A stretch of 60,300 nt of DNA from Palsa-1447 sp964509885 (GCA_964509885.1 CAZDZL010000021.1:1-60300); one strand, 5' to 3'; shown: positions 24,887 through 33,277, numbered from the stretch's first letter. The notes: generated from the letters alone by a model not told the origin. Numbers and translations are program-made.

Positions 24887-26661
24887 TCCGCCATGACCGC
24901 CTCGAATTCGGCCCGGTCAAGGAAAGGCCATAGGTCCTCCATCGGCATCGTCTGCATCCGCCCGTCGGCTGTCTGCCTCGACGAGACCTTGGGCTGCGTG
25001 AACTGGTCCGGCGCCATCGCGACGTCGCAGACGACCGGGCCGTCCGAGGCGAGGACCGCCGCAACGTCCGCGCTCAGGTTGGCCTGGGAGCCAATCCGCA
25101 TGTAGGCCACGCCGCAGGCCTCCGCGGTCATTCGCAGGTCGGGAAACGTGAGCCCGGACGCCGCGTCGCAGGCCACGAACCGGCTCTCAAAATAGTTGAT
25201 CTGGGTCGCCCTGATCGAGGCGTAGCCGCCGTTGTTGAGGATGAAGAACTTGATAGGCAGGCCCAGGCGGGAAACCACGGCGAGCTCCTGGGAGTTCATG
25301 GCGAATCCGCCGTCGCCGTCGATGCACACGGTCCGGCGCCCCCCGGAGGCCAGGCAGGCTCCGATGGCACCAGGCGTGCCGAATCCCATCGCGCCCAGGC
25401 CGTGCGTGTTGATGAATCGCATGCCCCGGGCGGCCGGCACCGCCTGGGCCGTCACCTCGCTGCAGGCCCCGGAGCTCCCCGGGATGAGGATGTCCCCCGG
25501 CGCCAGGAGGCGCCCGATCGTGTCCACGAGAAGGTACGTGTGGACCCCAAAGGGAACCGAGCGGTAGGCCGGCATCACGACGGGGTACCTGGCCTTCCAC
25601 GAGGCGCAGAGGGAGCGCCACGGCGCCCAATCCGGGAACGGGGCGCCCTTGGACAGGGCGCCGAGCGCGGCCAGGTACTCGCCTGCGTCGGCCGCGAGGG
25701 CAACGGCGAGCTCCATCTGCAACTTGGCGATCTCATGGGGGTCGATGTCGACGACCATGCGCTTCGCCCTCGGAGCGAAGTTCGCGTGGTTGTACGCCGT
25801 CTGCCCGAAGTCCAGTCGGGCGCCGATACAGAGGATCGCATCGCACTTCTGCTGCGCGAAGTTCGCGGCTCGCTGGCCGACGGCGCCCGGGCGTCCCACA
25901 TAGAGGGGGTGGTCGTCGGGCAGGAAATCCAGGGCCTTCCATGTCGTCAGCACCGGGATGCCGATGCCCTCGGCCCAATCGAGAAACGGCGCGATCGCGC
26001 CCGCGTGCCGGACGCCGTTGCCCACCAGCACCACGGGGCGCCTCGATGCCCCAAGTATTTCGACCGTGCGGCGGGCGGCGGCCGAAACACGCTCCCCGGA
26101 CGACGGCGGCTTCGGCGGGATGAAAGGCTCGAGCGAGGCGGGCTCGATTTCCGACGCCTGGACATCGAGGGGAATGTCGACCCAGACGGGTCCCCTGCGC
26201 CCGTGGGTCGCCGCCCAGACCGCCTCCTCGAGGACGCGGCGGATCTGGCCCGGGTCCGTCACGGTGACGGCGAACTTCGTGATCGGCTTCACGACGCTCA
26301 CGATGTCGATTTCCTGGAACCCGATCTGGCGGACTCCCCTGCCCGCGACGAGGTCGGGGCGCTTTACCTGGCCGGAGACGACCAGGACGGGCGTGGATTC
26401 AAGCCACGCCCCCGCAATCCCGGTCACGGCGTTGGTTCCTCCCGGCCCCGTGGTGACCATCGCCGCGCCGAGCCCCGAGTACTGGCCGTAGGCCTCGGCG
26501 GCCACTGCACTCGCCTGCTCGTGGAGGTTGCAGACGTACTTGAGCGTCGGATGCCTGCCCAGCGAGTCATTGAGATGCATCGCGCCGCCGCCCGGGACCA
26601 TGAAGACATGGCGCACCCCCTGAAGCGCGATGAAGTCGACGACGTAGTCCGAGAGCTTCAT
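24883..26661 (-). CDS. Thiamine-pyrophosphate enzyme, acetolactate-synthase/YerE-like
   Basis: This 592-residue protein has the three-domain layout of acetohydroxyacid synthases. It has the catalytic Glu48 in LHEQAS and the TPP/metal motif GDG at 449-451, followed by NN at 476-477. Anabolic synthases work with a regulatory subunit in amino-acid operons; none is here. In loci that make CDP-yersiniose, a TPP flavoenzyme of similar size (YerE) transfers a two-carbon unit from pyruvate to C4 of CDP-4-keto-3,6-dideoxyglucose. The rfbG-rfbH-rfbF genes of the same operon make that acceptor, so a YerE-like role is my preferred reading. It overlaps the FkbM gene by ATGA and lies 7 bases after the second small membrane gene. 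Confidence 0.82.
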   Translation of the reverse strand: MKLSDYVVDFIALQGVRHVFMVPGGGAMHLNDSLGRHPTLKYVCNLHEQASAVAAEAYGQYSGLGAAMVTTGPGGTNAVTGIAGAWLESTPVLVVSGQVKRPDLVAGRGVRQIGFQEIDIVSVVKPITKFAVTVTDPGQIRRVLEEAVWAATHGRRGPVWVDIPLDVQASEIEPASLEPFIPPKPPSSGERVSAAARRTVEILGASRRPVVLVGNGVRHAGAIAPFLDWAEGIGIPVLTTWKALDFLPDDHPLYVGRPGAVGQRAANFAQQKCDAILCIGARLDFGQTAYNHANFAPRAKRMVVDIDPHEIAKLQMELAVALAADAGEYLAALGALSKGAPFPDWAPWRSLCASWKARYPVVMPAYRSVPFGVHTYLLVDTIGRLLAPGDILIPGSSGACSEVTAQAVPAARGMRFINTHGLGAMGFGTPGAIGACLASGGRRTVCIDGDGGFAMNSQELAVVSRLGLPIKFFILNNGGYASIRATQINYFESRFVACDAASGLTFPDLRMTAEACGVAYMRIGSQANLSADVAAVLASDGPVVCDVAMAPDQFTQPKVSSRQTADGRMQTMPMEDLWPFLDRAEFEAVMAE

Positions 26662-26668
26662 GGCCCGG

Positions 26669-26923
26669 CTATTTCCCGCGGTTCTTCATTACGGCCTCGA
26701 GCGCGGCGCGGACCGAATCCCGCGCGTCAAGGTTCTGTCGGAGGGCCCCTTGCGCCTCGCGAAGGAGCTTCTCATGGACGGCCGCGGCCGCCCTTGCGCC
26801 CGCTATCGCGCGCGCGTCCCCGTTCACGACGACGGAGAGCAGCACCGCCAGCGCAACGCTGGCGCCCAGGACCATGGCGGCGAGGGCCCTGTCCCTCTGG
26901 AGCTGCATGCCGGCGAGGCTCAT
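26669..26923 (-). CDS. Small membrane coiled-coil protein B (unknown function)
   Basis: This 84-residue protein has one membrane helix at about 13-33 and then an Ala/Arg/Glu-rich amphipathic helix (39-80) that could form a coiled coil. I recognise no family. Its start codon overlaps the stop of small protein A (ATGA at 26920-26923), and the two share the same design: short N-terminus, single helix, periplasmic or cytoplasmic coiled coil. This suggests an interacting pair. Coding status is supported by tight packing inside an operon of enzymes and by a sensible composition. Confidence 0.65.
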   Translation of the reverse strand: MSLAGMQLQRDRALAAMVLGASVALAVLLSVVVNGDARAIAGARAAAAVHEKLLREAQGALRQNLDARDSVRAALEAVMKNRGK

Positions 26924-27183
26924 TTCGCCTGCCAGGCCCTCAGCATCTGCTGGTAGCCCGCGATCTCCTCCTGAGCCGTCCTTATCTGCCTCTGGGTGCC
27001 GACAATCGAGGCCTGCAGCTCGACCAGGCGGTCGTTGGCCGCCTTGAGCTCGCGGTAGTTCGCCACCTTTCGCGGCACCGACGCCCCGATGAGCGCGAGC
27101 GAGCAGGCCGCAAGCACGGCGAACACGTTCCGCTGCCGCCTCAAGCGGGTGATCTCGTCCTGGTCCTGCGCCGTAATCGCCAT
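26920..27183 (-). CDS. Small membrane coiled-coil protein A (unknown function)
   Basis: The protein has 87 residues: a charged N-terminus (1-18), one membrane helix at about 19-36 and a long Gln/Glu/Arg-rich helix at 42-85 with heptad-like spacing of Leu, Val and Ile. The shape recalls FtsL/FtsB-like bitopic proteins or small scaffold subunits, but no motif allows a name. It lies 32 bases after the NeuB-cupin gene and overlaps small protein B by ATGA. It could be a scaffold for the sugar enzymes or part of the export machine (inference). Confidence 0.65.
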   Translation of the reverse strand: MAITAQDQDEITRLRRQRNVFAVLAACSLALIGASVPRKVANYRELKAANDRLVELQASIVGTQRQIRTAQEEIAGYQQMLRAWQAK

Positions 27184-27215
27184 GGTTGGGTCTGTTTGGG
27201 TTGCACGGCCCCTGC

Positions 27216-28712
27216 CTAGTCCATCCAGTTTGTCACGAAGGTCTTTCGCTCGCCGTTCCTGCCGATCGCGGGATCCGCGTATTCCGAGTCGTCGCTCGAG
27301 TGCGTGGAGGATATCTCCTCGATCACGGCGCCGGTGGTGCTTCTAAACCCGTGCTTCACGCCGCGGGAGATCACGACCACGTCGTTCCTCACGCAGCGCC
27401 GGCGCTCGCCGCCCAGGACGAGCTCGATCTCTCCGTGCAGCAGGTGGAAGGTCTCGTCCTTCTGCGCATGCCAGTGCTCGGGGTGGCGCTGGCCGGGGAG
27501 CACGATCACGAGCCGCTTGCAGTATTCCCGGTTGATGACGGTGATCATCCCCGACCCTACGGACCGGAACTTCTCGATCCCGTGGTGGTGGGAGATCTCG
27601 AGCTCGAGCTGGGCGGGCACCACGGCGTGCGACTCCTTGAGGAGCGCCTTCACGTCGCGCACGATCCCGTGGACAAGGCTGCGCGTGTCGGTCGCCGTGA
27701 CGCCCGTGTGCCAGATCGGCTCGTTGGCCGCGTAGTCGCGCGTGGCGCGGTACTCGGTGTACTTCGACACGTCGTTGGCGACCAGCTGGCCCGAGGCGGC
27801 CGGCAGCGCGAAGAATATGTCGTTCTCCCCTATGATGGATCCCGCGGCGACGGTGCGCCTCGCGAAGGCGCCCCTCTGGAGCTCGCCGAGGGTCGTCCTC
27901 TCGGCCTTGGAGAAGTCGTGGCGCCTTCCCTCGACACCCGCCATCGCCACGGCCGTGCGCGCGGCCTCCAGCCAGCGCCGGATCTGCGAGGGGTTCGCCG
28001 AGTAGGCGTTCAGCGGATGCTTGTCGGTCGGCACGCCGGCGTGCTTCTCGAAGAGCGTCGCGCCCTTGGCGATCGCCATCATGACGGCGTCGAGCTGGCC
28101 CGGCGGCTCGTGGGTCGAGTAGCCCACCTCGACGCCGGCGTAGCGGCGCTGCAGCAGGTCGATCTGGTTCAGCTGCAGGTTGGCGTCGAGCGTCGGGTAC
28201 TCGCCGACGCAGTGCATGATCGCGATCCGCTTCGCTCTGTGCTGGTAGAAGCTGACGATGCGGTCGATCTCCTCAAGGGGCTCGCCCGCCGTCGAAAGGA
28301 TCAGGGGAAGCTTGGTCGTGGCGACCTTCTCGGCCAGGGGCCAGTCGGTTGCGCTGCAGCTCGCGATCTTCAGGTAGTCGAAATCGTGCTCCACCACCTT
28401 GTCCACGGAGGCCTCGTCGAAGGGCGTGCAGATGGAGAGGAAACCGTTCTCCACGATCGCGTCCTTTATCCTGCGGTAGTCGTCCCAGGAGAGCGCGGTC
28501 TCCGCGAAGCGCTTGATGAACCGGTGGTCCGTGCGGCCGCGGTAGTCGGGATGGATGAGCTCCGGGAGGTTGCGGTACTGCAGCTTCACCGCGAGGCGGA
28601 AGTCGAATCCGGCGCACGCCTCTCTCAGCTCGCGCACGATGCGGACTCCGTGGGCGACATCGCCCATGTGGTTGTTCGCCATCTCAAAGATGAACAGATG
28701 CTTCGACGACAT
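27216..28712 (-). CDS. NeuB-family synthase fused to a C-terminal cupin
   Basis: The protein has 498 residues. Residues 1-275 form the NeuB TIM barrel, opening with FIFEMANNHMGD at 7-18, with KLQYRN at 43-48 and STHEPP at 199-204. A SAF (antifreeze-like) domain follows at about 278-345. A cupin follows at about 385-475 with metal-ligand-like His413, His415, Glu420 and His454. NeuB enzymes condense phosphoenolpyruvate with an aldose to give nonulosonic-type acids. Ordinary NeuB is about 345 residues, so the cupin, a possible isomerase or epimerase, is an addition. No NeuA (CMP transfer) or NeuC gene is nearby, so the product is probably not classical sialic acid. Confidence 0.85.
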   Translation of the reverse strand: MSSKHLFIFEMANNHMGDVAHGVRIVRELREACAGFDFRLAVKLQYRNLPELIHPDYRGRTDHRFIKRFAETALSWDDYRRIKDAIVENGFLSICTPFDEASVDKVVEHDFDYLKIASCSATDWPLAEKVATTKLPLILSTAGEPLEEIDRIVSFYQHRAKRIAIMHCVGEYPTLDANLQLNQIDLLQRRYAGVEVGYSTHEPPGQLDAVMMAIAKGATLFEKHAGVPTDKHPLNAYSANPSQIRRWLEAARTAVAMAGVEGRRHDFSKAERTTLGELQRGAFARRTVAAGSIIGENDIFFALPAASGQLVANDVSKYTEYRATRDYAANEPIWHTGVTATDTRSLVHGIVRDVKALLKESHAVVPAQLELEISHHHGIEKFRSVGSGMITVINREYCKRLVIVLPGQRHPEHWHAQKDETFHLLHGEIELVLGGERRRCVRNDVVVISRGVKHGFRSTTGAVIEEISSTHSSDDSEYADPAIGRNGERKTFVTNWMD

Positions 28713-28742
28713 GGAGGTAGCCTTGTTGAGACGCCACAGGCG

Positions 28743-29810
28743 TCAATGCTTCACCTCCGCGCGGTGCCAGGCGGCCGTCCGCCGGATCGATTCCGAGAGG
28801 CTGAAGTGCTCGCGAAGGCCGAGCTCCAGGCGCGCCCGCTCCGTCGACGGGACGTAGCGGTCGGCCGCCGCCCCGGGCTTCGGCTCCTGCCTGACATCGA
28901 CGCCGAAGGGCCCGAGCTCGGACGACACCGCCTCGGCGAGCTGGCGCATGCCGAGCGCGTCCTCCGAGCCGACGTTGTAGGCGCGCCCCGGCGCGCCCCG
29001 AAGGAGCAGCGTCCAGAGCCAGACGGCCAAATCCGCCGCATACATGTAGGAGCGGACAGGCGTGCCGTCGCCCGTGATGACGATCGGGCCGCCCGCCAGG
29101 GCGTCGCCCAGGAAATTGCCGAAGGCGAACTTGCCGCGGAGCGGCAGGCCCGGCCCCGCGAAGGCGAAGCCGCGCGCGATCACGGCCCCGAGGCCCTCGG
29201 TCTGGACGCGCCCCAGGCAGAGGAGCTCCGCCTGGCGCTTGGCCTCCCCCGGGACCCCGTAGGGGGAGGCCGGGTCCAGCGGGTCGGCGCCGAACGCAGA
29301 GCCCTCGGGAATGCGCTCCATATGCCGCGAGCGCTCCCCGTACACCGCGCCCGAGCTCGCGAAGAGGAACTGCTTTGCGCCCGCGCGCGACGCGACGTCG
29401 AGCGTGCGGCGCGTGCCGCCCGTGATGACCGACGCCGCGGCCCGGGGATCCGCCGCGGACGCCCGCATGTCCGCCTCGGTGGCCAGGTGGATCACCATGT
29501 CGAAGGCTTCGCCGGCGAGGTCTCCGGGCTCGAGCGTCGCCACCGATCCCCTCACCCACCGAAGGCCCGGGGCCGCCAGGTGGGGGGCCGCGCGCAGGAA
29601 CCCCTCGGGGTCCCGCGAAAGGGCGACCACGCGCACGCCGAGGCGGCGGCGCTCGTTGGCCAGGGCGAGGCTTTCCAGGAGCCACCGCCCGAAGAATCCC
29701 GTGGCCCCGGTGATGAATATCCTCGCGCCCTCCAGGCCCGGCCAAAGCGCCGCGGCCTCGCGCTCGACGTGCTCCAGGTCCTCCCTCGGGAGGGGCCCGT
29801 GTGCGTTCAC
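28743..29810 (-). CDS. NAD-dependent epimerase/reductase-like SDR with altered YxxxK
   Basis: This 355-residue extended SDR has the cofactor motif TGATGFFG at 34-41 and ASSGAVYG at 151-158. The usual YxxxK reads YGVPGEAK: Tyr184 is kept but the nearest Lys is at 191, seven residues on. The start is GTG at 29810, giving a GTGA overlap with rfbF. Following rfbGHF, it could be the C4 reductase that finishes a CDP-3,6-dideoxyhexose (as RfbJ, RfbE or YerF do) or a related enzyme; the unusual active site leaves this open. Thirty bases separate it from the NeuB-cupin gene. Confidence 0.75.
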   Translation of the reverse strand: MNAHGPLPREDLEHVEREAAALWPGLEGARIFITGATGFFGRWLLESLALANERRRLGVRVVALSRDPEGFLRAAPHLAAPGLRWVRGSVATLEPGDLAGEAFDMVIHLATEADMRASAADPRAAASVITGGTRRTLDVASRAGAKQFLFASSGAVYGERSRHMERIPEGSAFGADPLDPASPYGVPGEAKRQAELLCLGRVQTEGLGAVIARGFAFAGPGLPLRGKFAFGNFLGDALAGGPIVITGDGTPVRSYMYAADLAVWLWTLLLRGAPGRAYNVGSEDALGMRQLAEAVSSELGPFGVDVRQEPKPGAAADRYVPSTERARLELGLREHFSLSESIRRTAAWHRAEVKH

Positions 29811-30583
29811 TCCGCCCACGGCGCGCTGCCGGCGTCCCACAGGCGGTTCAGAAGGCTGAACTCCTGGTAGGTGTCCATCGGCTGCCAGAATCCCTCGTGC
29901 CGGAAGGCGCCGAGCTTGCCCTCCGCGGCGAGGCGGCGCAGCGGCGCCTCCTCGAGCATCGCCGAGGGGTCGTCGGGAAGGTAGTCGAAGAGCGCCGGCT
30001 CGCAGACCATGAAGCCCCCGTTGATGTAGCCCGTCTGGGTCTGGGCCTTCTCGTTGAACGACTCGACGCGCCCGTCGTCGCGCAGGCGCACCTCGCCGAA
30101 GCGTCCCGGCGGGTGCACGGCGGTCAGCGTGCAGACGGCCCCCGACTTCCTGTGGGCGGCCAGGAGCTTCTTCATGTCGATGTCGCCCACCCCGTCGCCG
30201 TACGTGAGGAAGAAGGGCCCGCTCCCCACGTGGTCCCGCACCGAGCGCACCCTCCAGGCCGTCATGGAGTCCAGGCCCGTGTCGACCAGGGAGACGTTCC
30301 AGTCCTCGGAGCTCGCCGGGGCGTGGAACCGGGGGGATGCGGCGCTCCCGAGGGCGACGGTCACGTCGTGCGAGTTCCAGCGGTAGTTGCGGAAGTACTC
30401 CTTTATGACCTCGCCCTTGTAGCCGAGGCACAGGACAAAGTCCTTGTGGCCGTACTTCGCGTACCGGCGCATGATGTGCCAGAGGATCGGGCGGCTGCCG
30501 ATCGGGACCATCGGCTTCGGCCTGTATTCCGTCTCCTCGCGCAGGCGTGTCCCCTTTCCGCCGCAGAGTATGACCGTCTTCAT
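29807..30583 (-). CDS. rfbF: Glucose-1-phosphate cytidylyltransferase
   Basis: This 258-residue protein has the nucleotidyltransferase signature GGKGTRL at 8-14 followed by the YRPKPMVPIG segment, plus YGDGVGDID and the INGGFMV segment typical of RfbF/DdhA. It joins CTP and glucose-1-phosphate to make CDP-glucose, the first step of CDP-3,6-dideoxyhexose synthesis. Length equals characterised RfbF (about 257). The start at 30583 gives an ATGA overlap with rfbH, and the end overlaps the next SDR by GTGA, so rfbG-rfbH-rfbF-SDR forms a tightly coupled block. Confidence 0.95.
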   Translation of the reverse strand: MKTVILCGGKGTRLREETEYRPKPMVPIGSRPILWHIMRRYAKYGHKDFVLCLGYKGEVIKEYFRNYRWNSHDVTVALGSAASPRFHAPASSEDWNVSLVDTGLDSMTAWRVRSVRDHVGSGPFFLTYGDGVGDIDMKKLLAAHRKSGAVCTLTAVHPPGRFGEVRLRDDGRVESFNEKAQTQTGYINGGFMVCEPALFDYLPDDPSAMLEEAPLRRLAAEGKLGAFRHEGFWQPMDTYQEFSLLNRLWDAGSAPWAE

Positions 30584-31971
30584 GATTTTGAGCGGCAGAA
30601 GTCGCCGATCACGCCGATGACATAGTCCAGCATTGCGGGCGTCAAACCGGGATAAACGCCCACGAAGAGCGCGGCGTTCATGATGCGGTCGGCCCCAGCC
30701 AGATCTCCCGCGACCCGCAGCGCGCCCGGGTTGTCCCTCCTCAGCTGGACGAACGCGGGCTGGCGCAGGAGGTTGCCCCCGAAGAGCCGGCGGCTGCCGA
30801 CCTTCCTCTCGTCGAGGTGGCGCGACAGCTCGACCGCGGTGAACGGCGCGCCCTCGCGCACGAGGAGCATGAAGCCGAACCAGGCGGGCTCGCTCCCGGG
30901 GGTCGCGTGCATGAACTCGAAGAAGCGGCCGAGAGGCTCGAGGCCGTCCCTGAGCGTCTGCCAGTTGCGCCGGCGCGCCGCCACGAAGTCGGGCAGCCGC
31001 TTCAGCTGCTCGCGGCCGATCGCCGCCTGGATGTCGAGCGGCTTCAGGTTGTAGCCCAGGTGGCTGTACGTGTACTTGTGGTCGTAGCCCTCGGGCAGCT
31101 CGCCCAGCTGCCAGCCGAAGCGCTTGCCGCAGGTGTCGGCCTCGCCGCTCGCGCACCAGCAGTCCCGGCCCCAGTCGCGGAAGCTCTCGACGACGACCTT
31201 GAAGCGCATGTCGAGCGGGATGTTCACGGCGCCGCCCTCTCCCATCGTGATGTGGTGCGGGGGATAGAAGGACTGGGTCGAGAGGTCCCCGAAGGTGCCC
31301 GTCGGGCGGGACGGCTTGCCCGGCAGGGCGTAGAGGCTTCCCAGGGCGTCGCAGTTGTCCTCGATCAGCCAGAGGTCGTAGGCGCGGCAGAAGGCCTGGA
31401 CCGCGGCGATGTCGAACGGGTTTCCCAGGGCGTGCGCGAGCATCACGGCCTTCGTTCGGCCGGGCGTGTACGCCCGCTCCAGGTGCGAGAAGTCGGCGTT
31501 TCCCGTCAGCGGGTCGTTGTCGATGAAGACGGGGACGGCGCCGTTCTGGACGATCGGCGCCACGGTCGTCGGGAAGCCGGCCGCGCACGTGATCACCTCG
31601 TCGCCGGGGCGAAGCCGCCGCTCGGGCGGCAGCTTGGCGGAGGTGAGCGCCGAGACGGCCAGCAGGTTGGCCGAGGAGCCGGAGTTGGTGAGGATCGAGC
31701 GGCGCACCCCGAGGGTGTCCGCCAGCTCGCGCTCGAACGCGTCGCCCTGCGGCCCGAGCGTCAGCCAGAAGTCGAGTGTCGTGCTAACCGCGGCGGCCAC
31801 CTCGTTGCCGTCGAACACCCTCCCCGCGTAGGGGACCACGGTCTTGCCCGGCACGAATTCCGAGGGGCCCCGCCCCTGCGGCGCGTTGGCCCCGTGCGCG
31901 CGCGCGGAGTAGTCGCGCACGAGCCTCTCGATCTCGCCCGCAAGTTCCTCGAGGGATCCGGTCTTGCTCAT
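30580..31971 (-). CDS. rfbH: CDP-4-keto-6-deoxyglucose-3-dehydrase (E1, PMP and 2Fe-2S dependent)
   Basis: This 463-residue aspartate-aminotransferase-fold protein removes the C3 hydroxyl of CDP-4-keto-6-deoxy-D-glucose. The Lys that normally holds PLP is replaced by His in SFYPPHHITMGEGG (234-247), the hallmark of this dehydrase. The cysteine pattern C-x-C-x7-C (271, 273, 281) with Cys207 fits the 2Fe-2S cluster ligands of E1/DdhC. Its reductase partner (E3, DdhD/AscD) is not in the window and must be supplied elsewhere. It lies 3 bases after rfbG and overlaps rfbF by ATGA. Confidence 0.94.
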   Translation of the reverse strand: MSKTGSLEELAGEIERLVRDYSARAHGANAPQGRGPSEFVPGKTVVPYAGRVFDGNEVAAAVSTTLDFWLTLGPQGDAFERELADTLGVRRSILTNSGSSANLLAVSALTSAKLPPERRLRPGDEVITCAAGFPTTVAPIVQNGAVPVFIDNDPLTGNADFSHLERAYTPGRTKAVMLAHALGNPFDIAAVQAFCRAYDLWLIEDNCDALGSLYALPGKPSRPTGTFGDLSTQSFYPPHHITMGEGGAVNIPLDMRFKVVVESFRDWGRDCWCASGEADTCGKRFGWQLGELPEGYDHKYTYSHLGYNLKPLDIQAAIGREQLKRLPDFVAARRRNWQTLRDGLEPLGRFFEFMHATPGSEPAWFGFMLLVREGAPFTAVELSRHLDERKVGSRRLFGGNLLRQPAFVQLRRDNPGALRVAGDLAGADRIMNAALFVGVYPGLTPAMLDYVIGVIGDFCRSKS

Positions 31972-31974
31972 GGG

Positions 31975-33069
31975 CTAGCGCGCGGTGAACTCGGAGATCT
32001 GGCGCCTCGTCACGGCCCGGGCCTTGGCGGGCGACGCCGCCTCCTTGTACCACGAGACGGTCTGGCCCACGGCCCTCGCGAAGCCCCACCTCGGCAGCCA
32101 CCCGACCACGCGGTGGGCCTTGCGCGCGTCCAGGCGAAGCACGCTGGCCTCCAGGGGATCGCCCGCCTTGGGCGCCTTGCGCCACGTCCCGGGCCAGTGC
32201 TTGAGCATCTCGGAGACCACCTTGCTCACCGGCTGCTGGTCCTCGGTCGCCGGCCCGAAGTTGAACGGGCTGGAAAGCTCCGCCAGCCGGCCCGGGCGCC
32301 GGGAGGCGACCGCCTGCCTGAGCTCGGCGCCGAGCATCAGGTATCCCGCCAGCGGATCCAGCACGTGCTGCCAGGGACGGATCGCGGACGGGTTGCGCAC
32401 GGGGATCGGCGCGCCCTTTTCGAGGGCGCGCACGCAGTCGGGAACCAGCCGGTCGCGCGCCCAGTCGCCCCCGCCGATGACGTTGCCGGAGCGCGCCGTC
32501 GCCAGGGCGACGGCCGGCGATCGCCTGGCCGCGGGGCCGACGGGGAAGAACGAATGGCGCCACGCCGCGACAGCGAGCTCGACGGCGGCCTTGCTGGCGC
32601 CGTAGGGGTCGTTGGAGCCGATGATGTCGCCCTCGGTGTGCTCGAACGACGAGGCGGCGTAGACCTTGTCGGTCGTGACGACGACCACCGCGCACGGCCT
32701 GCGGAGCGGCCGGAGGGCCTCGAGCAGGTTCACGGTCCCCATGACATTGGAGGCCCAGGTCTGCCCGGGGTCCGCGTGGGCGGCCCTCACGAGGGGCTGC
32801 GCCGCCAGGTGGAAGACAAAGTCCGGCTTGGCCGAGGCCACGGCCTTCGCGACAGCGGCGCCGTCCCTCAGGTCGCCGAGGCGATGCGTCATGCGGTCCC
32901 CGAGGCCGAGCTGGACGAAGAGCGACGGCTTGGTCGCCGGCGGCAGGCTGAAGCCGGTGACGTCGGCCCCGAGGCCGAGGAGCCACTCGCTGAGCCACGA
33001 CCCCTTGAAGCCGGTGTGTCCCGTGACGAGCACCCGCGCTCCCGAAAATGATTTGAGAAAAGTAGCCAT
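31975..33069 (-). CDS. rfbG: CDP-glucose 4,6-dehydratase
   Basis: This 364-residue SDR has TGHTGFKGSWL at 16-26, the family-specific cofactor motif, TTDKVY at 132-137 and the catalytic pair Tyr156-Lys160 (YGASK). It turns CDP-glucose into CDP-4-keto-6-deoxyglucose. I start at 33069, with AGGACG eight bases upstream; an in-frame start at 33084 is poorer. It is the first gene of a 10-gene minus-strand operon and faces the plus-strand operon beginning at 33278. Confidence 0.94.
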   Translation of the reverse strand: MATFLKSFSGARVLVTGHTGFKGSWLSEWLLGLGADVTGFSLPPATKPSLFVQLGLGDRMTHRLGDLRDGAAVAKAVASAKPDFVFHLAAQPLVRAAHADPGQTWASNVMGTVNLLEALRPLRRPCAVVVVTTDKVYAASSFEHTEGDIIGSNDPYGASKAAVELAVAAWRHSFFPVGPAARRSPAVALATARSGNVIGGGDWARDRLVPDCVRALEKGAPIPVRNPSAIRPWQHVLDPLAGYLMLGAELRQAVASRRPGRLAELSSPFNFGPATEDQQPVSKVVSEMLKHWPGTWRKAPKAGDPLEASVLRLDARKAHRVVGWLPRWGFARAVGQTVSWYKEAASPAKARAVTRRQISEFTAR

Positions 33070-33085
33070 CAATCGTCCTGCCAAT

Positions 33086-33114
33086 GCTTAACGCAAGGCG
33101 GGGAGAATCCGCAA
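33086..33114 (-). promoter_or_regulatory. Candidate promoter of the rfbG operon
   Basis: On the minus strand TTGCGG (33109-33114) and TTAAGC (33086-33091) are 17 bases apart, a little over ten bases ahead of the ribosome site of rfbG. The short leader and ideal spacing support it; the hexamers are only partial matches to consensus. Confidence 0.4.
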
Positions 33115-33134
33115 GCCGTCAGTTTGGCTTCGGC

Positions 33135-33148
33135 GCCGCCCGGGCGGC
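33135..33148. promoter_or_regulatory. Perfect 14-bp palindrome in the divergent region
   Basis: GCCGCCCGGGCGGC is a perfect palindrome placed centrally in the 208-base region between two divergent operons that together hold about 26 genes. It could be an operator controlling both. The all-GC composition raises the chance of coincidence. Confidence 0.3.
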
Positions 33149-33277
33149 TTACCCCGACGCCGGCCCGTCCCCGGCGCGCACGCTCGGTGCAACCCGGAGG
33201 CAGTGCGAACGCCTTCCCCGGGCAATCTAAGACTTGTGTAACCCCACGGCCTTCGCTCACTAATAACCCTTTCCACA

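Noticed and set aside
24883..26661. Calling the TPP enzyme the anabolic acetolactate synthase large subunit (ilvB)
   Set aside because: There is no regulatory subunit or amino-acid gene nearby, and the context is sugar synthesis. The family is kept but the symbol is not assigned.
27186..33051. Long plus-strand open frames antisense to the NeuB, rfbF, rfbH and rfbG genes
   Set aside because: They are low-complexity shadow translations. The minus-strand frames have complete catalytic motifs and tight operon spacing.
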